Source: UBA2272 sp034368805 (GTDB lineage Bacteria > Actinomycetota > Coriobacteriia > Anaerosomatales > Anaerosomataceae). From it: 10,776 nucleotides of DNA. Position numbers and translations under genes: made by a program. The DNA lies in assembly GCA_034368805.1 (NCBI GenBank), contig JAXMLJ010000149.1, positions 1 through 10,776 of the forward strand. The letters are read 5' to 3'. Under the pieces are notes generated by a model. That model had not been told where the DNA came from. It was given only the letters and a program-made list of their open reading frames with translations, and did not search any database. Below, one piece after another: positions 6,091-10,776 of this stretch (positions are counted from its first letter, which is position 1; each line of letters begins with the position of its first letter).

Positions 6091-6786
6091 CTACGTCTGT
6101 TCGACCAGATCCCGCAAAGCGAACAGATCGACCACGATCTTGCGGCCACGAGTCGCGACGACGCCATCTTTGCCGAGATTGGAGATGACGCGGCTCGCCG
6201 TCTCTCGCGAGGTACCCGCAAGCGTGGCGATCTCGTAGTGCGTCAGTCCCTCGATGACCGGAACGCCACGGGCCTCGTACGATGCGGTCGCGACGTTGAG
6301 CAACACGCGCATCACACGGTGAGTCGCGTCATGGAACGCCATGTCCTCGAGCCGCCCGATAAGATCGCGAACCCGACGGGACAACGCGGTGATCAGCGTG
6401 ATCGCGAGCTGCGGCTGTGAGGCGATCGCCGAGGTGAGATCCTTCGACTCGAGCCCGAGTACCTCGACATCGGTGGTGGCGATGACGTCGGCCGAGCGCA
6501 GTCCGGCGTCAGTCGCGCTCATCTCCCCGAAGTGCGCTGGGGCCTCGAGGTAGCTGAGCGCGAGCTCCTTGCCCTCGGGTGACGCCAACGAGACCTTCAC
6601 CCGGCCCGAGATGAGCATGTACATGATCGACCCACGGTCGTTCTGGGTGAGGATGAAGGTACCGCGAGGGAACTCACGGTAGGTGACCATCTCCGCGAGC
6701 GTCGCGAGGTCCTCACCTGGCACCTCGGCAAACATCGGAAACGCGCGAAGCTGCTCTATGATCCGGTCCTGCGACAGAGTCGACAT
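6091..6786 (-). CDS. Crp/Fnr family transcriptional regulator (cysteine-free)
   Basis: 231 residues, the usual length. The N-terminal cyclic-nucleotide-binding beta roll spans about 15-125, with a phosphate-cassette-like HFGEMSATDAGLRSADVIA (85-103) in which E88 and R97 match residues that contact cAMP in CRP. A long dimer helix follows (about 125-150), then a winged helix-turn-helix with LTHYEIATLAGTSRETASRV (181-200) as the DNA-reading unit. There are no cysteines at all, so an FNR-type oxygen-sensing Fe-S cluster is excluded; the ligand could be a cyclic nucleotide, heme or another small molecule. No ribosome binding site precedes ATG 6784-6786; the promoter placed at 6793-6821 would give a leaderless mRNA. 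The neighbours suggest control of redox genes nearby, possibly including the cytochrome b5-like gene just downstream, but no binding site could be identified. Confidence 0.92.
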   Translation of the reverse strand: MSTLSQDRIIEQLRAFPMFAEVPGEDLATLAEMVTYREFPRGTFILTQNDRGSIMYMLISGRVKVSLASPEGKELALSYLEAPAHFGEMSATDAGLRSADVIATTDVEVLGLESKDLTSAIASQPQLAITLITALSRRVRDLIGRLEDMAFHDATHRVMRVLLNVATASYEARGVPVIEGLTHYEIATLAGTSRETASRVISNLGKDGVVATRGRKIVVDLFALRDLVEQT

Positions 6787-6792
6787 GATTCG

Positions 6793-6821
6793 CTTATCGG
6801 TCGGCGGCGGTGACGAGTAAA
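6793..6821 (-). promoter_or_regulatory. Candidate promoter for the Crp-family gene, giving a leaderless mRNA
   Basis: On the minus strand TTTACT (6816-6821) is followed by a 17-base spacer and GATAAG (6793-6798). Each hexamer keeps four consensus bases. Only six bases separate the -10 element from the ATG, so transcription would start at or next to the start codon. This fits the missing ribosome binding site. Confidence 0.45.
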
Positions 6822-6830
6822 GTGAAACAT

Positions 6831-6863
6831 GAAGGACCGTGGCAGTCCATGCCGCGGCCCTTC
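6831..6863 (-). terminator. Rho-independent-like terminator after the FAD/Fe-S dehydrogenase gene
   Basis: A 14-bp stem (6831-6844 with 6850-6863) with a five-base loop; only one mismatch and one wobble interrupt it. It begins 29 bases after the dehydrogenase stop and is followed on the minus strand by the moderately U-rich ATGTTTCACTTT. It lies directly upstream of the candidate promoter of the Crp-family gene, so the two genes appear to be separate transcription units. Confidence 0.6.
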
Positions 6864-6892
6864 AGGGAAGTCGCACTGTCAACGGACCTCTA

Positions 6893-9800
6893 TCAGGCGG
6901 CCGGTTCACCGCCGATCTCCCGGCAACGCGCCAGCGCTGCCTCGTCATCCTCCTTGCCGAGGCACGTCCGGATGTACTGCAGCATCTTCGGCACGAAGTC
7001 GTCGAGGATCAGCGGCAGCATGTTGGGCAGCAGCGCGTCCATCGTCTGCGGAAGCAGGTCGGGCATCAGCTCTTCCATGTCCTCCGGCAACGGACCCACG
7101 CGGCGCGAGACCTCAGCGAGCATCGCCGGCATCACCTTCGGCATCATGGCCGGCATCATCTTCGGCATCATGGCCGGCATCATCGTGCCCATGATCGCCA
7201 ACCCGCCCGGGACCCGGCGCGCAACCTTCATCATCGGCACCATGCCCGCCGGCATCGCCTTCATCATGTCCGGCAGGAGCGCCACCATGATGCTCGTGAT
7301 CGACTCGGGCTTCATGAGCCAGATGAACTTCTCGAAGTAACCCCACATCTCTTTCGCGTAGGGCGTGGGGTCTTCGTGTGCGATGCCGAGGCCATCCATC
7401 GCCAGGTGCGCGAGGTCGATGACCTCGACGGGGATGTCCTTCTTGTCGATCGAGTCGCGCAACTGCACCTGACAACAGGGGCACAGCGCCACCACGGCAT
7501 CGGCACCGATATCGACCGCCTCATCAAGCCGCATCTTGCCGAGCTCGGGCGCCACGGGCGTCTCGCCGATGAGGGTCAGGACCGAACCGCAGCACAACCC
7601 GTCCTCGCGATTGTGCTCCATCTCGACGAACTCCACGCCGGGAATAGCCTTGATCATCTCGCGCGGCGGCTCGTAGTTGCCCTGCGCGCGGCCCATGTGA
7701 CATGAGTCGTGGAACGTGAGGCGTTTGTGCACCGGATGATCGAACTCCAAGAGACCCTCGGCGAGGGACTCAGCGACGACCTCCGAGTAGTGCTTGACCT
7801 CGAACTCGTACTCGTCACCACGTTCGGCCGCCAGCTGCGCGTAGAGCTCCTTCCACACGAGGCCACACGCAGGGCAGGAGGTGACGATTGTCTTGGCGCC
7901 ACGCCTGCGCGCCTCGGATGTGTTGTGCTCGTAGATCTCCTCGAAGACATCCCACTTCCCCGCGACCTTCATCGGGATACCGCAGCACGCTTCATCGGCG
8001 CCCATGTAGCCGAATGTCACGCCCGCACGATCCAATAGTTCGACCGTGGACTGCGCCACGTCGGTGTTCACGAGGCTCGCCGTGCAACCGGCGAAGTACA
8101 GGATGTCCGAGGTCTCCTCGAGCTTCGGTTTGATGTGCTCCGGAACCCAGTCGGCTCGGTGCTCCTTCTTGCTCGCCCAGATGTTCAGCTCGCCACGAAG
8201 CGACGCGGCCATCATCTCGAAAGGCGGGAACGTCATGCGGCCCTCGTCGTGGATCAGCCTGCCGCGCATCGTCATCCACGAGTGCTCAACGGGGAGCTGC
8301 AACTGGCAGCGCGTGTTGCAGACCTCACAGGTGGTGCAGACCAGGAAAGTATCCACCATGTGCTGGTCGATCTTCTCCCGGCCTTCCATGACCTCCTTGA
8401 GGTACGCGTACTTCCCTCGTGGCGAGTGACTCATCCACCCGCGCACGCTGTACTCCTCACACGTCGGCACGCAGTAGCCGCACTGGGCGCACGCATAGCT
8501 GTAGTAGGCGACATCGCCGGGCACTCCCCGGCGGTCCCTGAGCGCCTGGGCACCCGCTGGCGCCTTGGCAGCATTCGCGATCGGCCGCACGATGGGCTCC
8601 ATCGCGCCTGCCAGACCCATGAGCGCGTTGATCGCACCGGTGCCGAGGATCTTCTTGGGATTCATGATGTTGCGCGGATCCTGCTCGCGCTTGAACGCCT
8701 CGAGTGCCGCGTACTTCTCGGCACCGAGCACGTTGCGGGCCTCCTGACGGAAGTACAGACCCGTCGAATACGCACCGCCGCGATGCTTCTTGGCGATCGC
8801 GATGACGACAAGCGAGAGGGCGAACGCGAGGTTGAACGCGAGAGTCCGCTCGTCGTGCGGGATGAAGCCGAGCAGCACCACCTTGTCGCCACGGCCGAGC
8901 ATCCCCTCAAGCACGAACGGCTGCTTGAGCTTGGCGTCGATCTCAGCCAGCACCGCCTCGAGTTCCCCGAGAGGGACGATCACCTCGGTCGGCACGATCG
9001 ACGGACCCACCCGCTTGAGGCGCATGAGCGCGAAGCGCTGCTCCCACTCGTGCTCGGCGGTGGCCGAGTCGAGTTCGGTCCCACCGTTGGCGTCACGGAT
9101 CGCAGCGAGTGCTGCGTCGATTGTCTGCCGCCGGGACTCCGGGTACGCGAGCACGGCGAGATACGACTCGGGCAGTTCCGGCTCGAAGTGCGCGTGCTCC
9201 ATCTCGTACGGGTGACCGTGCCGGTGCGGGAGGGTCCTCTTCAGACGTACCGACTCGGGATTGAGGAAGGTGATGGACCAGATGGGCAGACGCTGGACGG
9301 AGACCGCGGCGAGCGCGGAGCTCAGGGCCGCCGCCGTCGGAAACGCGATCACGCGGTGCACCTCAGCCTCGAGTGAGCGGAGCCAGATCGTCACCTCGGT
9401 GATGATGCCGGTGATGCCCTCTGCGTCAGCGATCAGACGCTCGAGCCCGTCTCCATCGAACTCACGGATCTCGCCCGTCGGCAGCACGACCCGCGCGGCG
9501 ACGACGTTCTCCTTGAACAGGCCGTGCTCGTAGCTGCCGAAGCCGGCTCCGCCTTGGGCGAGCCAACCGGCGACAGTGGAGGAGGGCAGCGACGAGGGGT
9601 ACAGACGCAGATCCAGGTTCCGGGCGTGCAACTTCTTCTGGAGCGGCTCCCACAGCGTTCCGCCTTCGACACGAGCGGTCATCGCCGCCTCGTCGATCGT
9701 GATCACGCGGCCCATGGCCGACATGTCGATCACCACGGCACCGGGTACCGGCAGGACGCCACCGTAGCCCGATGTGGACATGCCGCGCGCAACGATCTTG

Positions 9801-10024
9801 AGGCCCTCGGCCGCGGCGAACTTCACAAGCGCAACGACGTCGGCCTCGTGGCGAGGACGGACGACCGCCCCGGCGATCCCGGTCGGCATGAGCGGCTTGA
9901 CCAGCTTTGGGAGCGCTCCGATGTCAGAGGAGTACAACGTGCGCTCAACCCGATCGGTCCGCACTCGATCGTCACCGACGATCGACTTCAGGGCCGACTC
10001 CACACGTACGCTGACCGCTGACAT
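6893..10024 (-). CDS. FAD-linked and 4Fe-4S dehydrogenase (D-lactate/2-hydroxyacid type) with CCG domains and Met-rich tail
   Basis: 1043 residues from ATG 10022-10024, with AAGGAG (10033-10038) 8 bases upstream. Domain order: FAD-binding type 4 (about 45-215, with VARGMSTSGYGG at 78-89 and GWLAQGGAGFGSYEHG at 153-168); FAD-oxidase C-terminal domain (about 220-460, ending NPKKIL); two ferredoxin-type sites (C512, C515, C518, C522 and C563, C566, C569, C573); then two CCG domains of HdrB/GlpC type (C647, C680-C681, C717, C720 and C775, C811-C812, C848, C850-C851). This plan matches membrane-associated 2-hydroxyacid dehydrogenases such as D-lactate, glycolate or YdiJ-type D-2-hydroxyglutarate enzymes, which pass electrons to quinone or another carrier. 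The C-terminal 130 residues differ: 22 Met in residues 911-1010, with Pro-spaced MMPAMMPK repeats. The substrate cannot be decided by eye. The gene has its own promoter region and a terminator, so it is probably monocistronic. Confidence 0.9.
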   Translation of the reverse strand: MSAVSVRVESALKSIVGDDRVRTDRVERTLYSSDIGALPKLVKPLMPTGIAGAVVRPRHEADVVALVKFAAAEGLKIVARGMSTSGYGGVLPVPGAVVIDMSAMGRVITIDEAAMTARVEGGTLWEPLQKKLHARNLDLRLYPSSLPSSTVAGWLAQGGAGFGSYEHGLFKENVVAARVVLPTGEIREFDGDGLERLIADAEGITGIITEVTIWLRSLEAEVHRVIAFPTAAALSSALAAVSVQRLPIWSITFLNPESVRLKRTLPHRHGHPYEMEHAHFEPELPESYLAVLAYPESRRQTIDAALAAIRDANGGTELDSATAEHEWEQRFALMRLKRVGPSIVPTEVIVPLGELEAVLAEIDAKLKQPFVLEGMLGRGDKVVLLGFIPHDERTLAFNLAFALSLVVIAIAKKHRGGAYSTGLYFRQEARNVLGAEKYAALEAFKREQDPRNIMNPKKILGTGAINALMGLAGAMEPIVRPIANAAKAPAGAQALRDRRGVPGDVAYYSYACAQCGYCVPTCEEYSVRGWMSHSPRGKYAYLKEVMEGREKIDQHMVDTFLVCTTCEVCNTRCQLQLPVEHSWMTMRGRLIHDEGRMTFPPFEMMAASLRGELNIWASKKEHRADWVPEHIKPKLEETSDILYFAGCTASLVNTDVAQSTVELLDRAGVTFGYMGADEACCGIPMKVAGKWDVFEEIYEHNTSEARRRGAKTIVTSCPACGLVWKELYAQLAAERGDEYEFEVKHYSEVVAESLAEGLLEFDHPVHKRLTFHDSCHMGRAQGNYEPPREMIKAIPGVEFVEMEHNREDGLCCGSVLTLIGETPVAPELGKMRLDEAVDIGADAVVALCPCCQVQLRDSIDKKDIPVEVIDLAHLAMDGLGIAHEDPTPYAKEMWGYFEKFIWLMKPESITSIMVALLPDMMKAMPAGMVPMMKVARRVPGGLAIMGTMMPAMMPKMMPAMMPKVMPAMLAEVSRRVGPLPEDMEELMPDLLPQTMDALLPNMLPLILDDFVPKMLQYIRTCLGKEDDEAALARCREIGGEPAA
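7120..7188 (-). repeat. 24-base in-frame tandem repeat coding MMPAMMPK
   Basis: Two adjacent 24-base units (7141-7164 and 7165-7188) are nearly identical, differing only in the last few bases, and a shortened 21-base relative precedes them (7120-7140). Each full unit encodes eight residues of the Met/Pro-rich tail of the dehydrogenase. The period is a multiple of three, so gain or loss of units would keep the frame. Confidence 0.75.
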
Positions 10025-10054
10025 CTATCCCGCTCCTTCATGCTAGCCATAGGG

Positions 10055-10068
10055 TACCCCCGGGGGTA
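10055..10068. promoter_or_regulatory. Perfect 14-bp palindrome TACCCCCGGGGGTA, possible CsoR-like operator
   Basis: The two halves TACCCCC and GGGGGTA are exact mirror copies. The site lies 30 bases upstream of the dehydrogenase start and just downstream of its predicted transcription start, a normal place for a repressor site. G/C tracts flanked by TA resemble operators of the CsoR/RcnR family of metal sensors. No such regulator gene is in the window, so the identity of the binder is inferred. Confidence 0.45.
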
Positions 10069-10084
10069 TCGCACACACCGGGTA

Positions 10085-10114
10085 AGGATACCCGTACCGG
10101 TATCGGCGGGTCAA
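10085..10114 (-). promoter_or_regulatory. Candidate promoter for the FAD/Fe-S dehydrogenase gene
   Basis: On the minus strand TTGACC (10109-10114) matches five of six -35 consensus bases, followed by an 18-base spacer and TATCCT (10085-10090). Transcription would start near 10078, giving a leader of about 54 bases that contains the palindrome at 10055-10068 and the ribosome binding site. Confidence 0.5.
10087..10104. promoter_or_regulatory. 18-bp imperfect palindrome in the promoter spacer, possible operator
   Basis: GATACC and GGTATC arms flank a central CGTACC; 16 of 18 positions are symmetric. The site fills the space between the -35 and -10 elements of the candidate dehydrogenase promoter and overlaps the -10 element, where a bound repressor would block RNA polymerase. 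Its arms differ from the C/G tracts of the neighbouring palindrome, so a different protein may bind it. Confidence 0.4.
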
Positions 10115-10150
10115 CAGCATGTGGTGGGCAATCGGTGAACGGCAGACGCG

Positions 10151-10159
10151 TGCTATCAT
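10151..10159 (+). promoter_or_regulatory. Candidate extended -10 element for the HAD-family gene
   Basis: TGCTATCAT carries the TGn extension and a TATCAT hexamer 36 bases before the GTG start at 10195. No good -35 element is seen, which is common for extended -10 promoters. Together with the minus-strand promoter this makes 10025-10194 a divergent control region. Confidence 0.4.
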
Positions 10160-10194
10160 TCGGCAGTCCCGGCCCGAGAGGTGGGAGGCCGCCT

Positions 10195-10776
10195 GTGCGC
10201 GCGATCCTGTTCGACCTAGACGGCACGCTGCTCGATCTCGATCTCAGTGCTTTTCTCGAGCGCTACTTCACAGCGCTCGAATCGGCCGCAGCGCCTCTGG
10301 CCCGACACGCAAACGGCTCCGACAGCGTGATGTCCGCCCTCCACGCAGCGACGCGCAGCATGATGGAGCACCGTTCCGGCGCCACCAACCGCGAGGTCTT
10401 CTTCGCCGCTTTCGCCAAGCACTCGGGTATCGATCTCGGCGAGCATTGGAGTGTCTTCGAGGACTTCTACCGCAACGTGTTCCCCACGCTCGCCGACACC
10501 GCCCGTCCCGCTCCAGGCGCTCGCACCGCGGTCACAACCGCACGTGACCTCGGACTACGCGTCGCTATCGCCACCAACCCCATCTTCCCACTCAGAGCCG
10601 TTGAGCACCGGCTGGCGTGGGCGGGGCTGGATGGCTCCTTGGCGGATGTCGTGACCTCGTACGAGTCGATGCACGCATGCAAGCCGCATCCCGACTACTT
10701 CCGGGAGACCGCGGCTCAGCTCGGTCTTGACCCTCGCGACTGCCTGATGGTGGGCGACGACCCCGTGCTTGACTTG
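10195..10776 (+). CDS. HAD-superfamily hydrolase (phosphoglycolate phosphatase-like), 3' end beyond window
   Basis: 194 codons are visible from GTG 10195; GGGAGG (10183-10188) at 6 bases supports this start. The motifs of a HAD phosphatase are in order: motif I FDLDGT (6-11) with nucleophile D7 and acid D9, motif II T127 in AIATN, motif III K163 in CKPHP, and motif IV GDDP (187-190). A helical cap of type C1 occupies about residues 15-100. The gene is cut by the right edge shortly after motif IV, so only the last part is missing. Members remove phosphate from small metabolites such as phosphoglycolate or sugar phosphates; the substrate cannot be predicted. It is divergent from the dehydrogenase gene. 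A link through phosphoglycolate to a glycolate-type oxidase is conceivable but unproven. Confidence 0.88.
   Translation, partial: MRAILFDLDGTLLDLDLSAFLERYFTALESAAAPLARHANGSDSVMSALHAATRSMMEHRSGATNREVFFAAFAKHSGIDLGEHWSVFEDFYRNVFPTLADTARPAPGARTAVTTARDLGLRVAIATNPIFPLRAVEHRLAWAGLDGSLADVVTSYESMHACKPHPDYFRETAAQLGLDPRDCLMVGDDPVLDL

Noticed and set aside
6091..6786. Oxygen-sensing FNR with an Fe-S cluster
   Set aside because: The protein contains no cysteine, so it cannot hold the FNR-type cluster; only the general Crp/Fnr family call is kept.
7111..7200. Possible CRISPR-like or minisatellite array
   Set aside because: The repeats are direct, adjacent, in frame and without spacers; they are coding repeats of the Met-rich tail.
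6839..7705. Plus-strand frame with striking HHGRHHLRHHGRHH repeats, suggesting a His-rich metal-binding protein
   Set aside because: The His repeats are the antisense reading of the Met-rich repeat of the dehydrogenase; the frame lacks a ribosome binding site and any known domain.
8135..9376. Plus-strand open frame of 413 codons inside the dehydrogenase gene
   Set aside because: It lies fully antisense to the FAD-binding part of a well-supported gene, and its Arg/His-rich composition is that of a shadow frame.

Overview
The window is a gene-dense, high-GC stretch with GTG starts, GGAGG-type ribosome binding sites and very short intergenic gaps. The gene content (a PilT-type pilus motor, an FAD/Fe-S dehydrogenase with CCG domains, a soluble cytochrome b5-like protein and a Crp-family regulator) would fit an anaerobic or facultative actinobacterium of the Coriobacteriia type. 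That assignment is inferred from style and content; there is no rRNA or other marker gene here to prove it.

Layout. (1) 1-2540, minus strand: a compact four-gene operon read right to left: an OsmC-family thiol protein, a family 2 glycosyltransferase, a PIG-L/BshB1-like deacetylase, and a partial protein with a BshC-like TGHQP motif that runs off the left edge. Gaps are 0, -8 and +9 bases. (2) 2609-4335, minus strand: a type IV pilus retraction ATPase (PilT) that appears to be the C-terminal half of one longer gene, with an N-terminal degenerate receiver domain and a Pro/Ala/Gly-rich linker. The two halves are in different frames, and the break lies at a five-base homopolymer at 3835-3839. (3) 4491-5795, plus strand: an Fe-S RNA m5U methyltransferase of the RlmD/RlmCD type. 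(4) 5792-6786, minus strand: a 75-residue cytochrome b5-like protein whose stop codon overlaps the methyltransferase stop in a shared CTAG, and upstream of it a cysteine-free Crp/Fnr regulator that may be translated from a leaderless mRNA. (5) 6893-10024, minus strand: a 1043-residue FAD-linked and Fe-S 2-hydroxyacid-type dehydrogenase with an unusual Met/Pro-rich C-terminal tail. (6) 10025-10194: a divergent control region with a good minus-strand promoter and two palindromes. (7) 10195-10776, plus strand: the first 194 residues of a HAD-superfamily phosphatase.

How the genes may work together. The left operon could make and use a sugar-based conjugate: glycosyl transfer, N-deacetylation, then a BshC-like ligation. 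The order of activities resembles bacillithiol or mycothiol synthesis, and an OsmC thiol-peroxidase-type protein leads the operon. The right half is a redox block: a quinone- or carrier-linked dehydrogenase, a heme protein and a Crp-type regulator. The strongest points for follow-up are the BshC/BshB-like operon, the receiver-PilT fusion with its frame break, and the Met-rich dehydrogenase tail behind a TACCCCC/GGGGGTA palindrome. No tRNA, rRNA, CRISPR array or insertion sequence was seen. No gene-free stretch exceeds 300 bases; the longest are 10025-10194 and 4336-4490.
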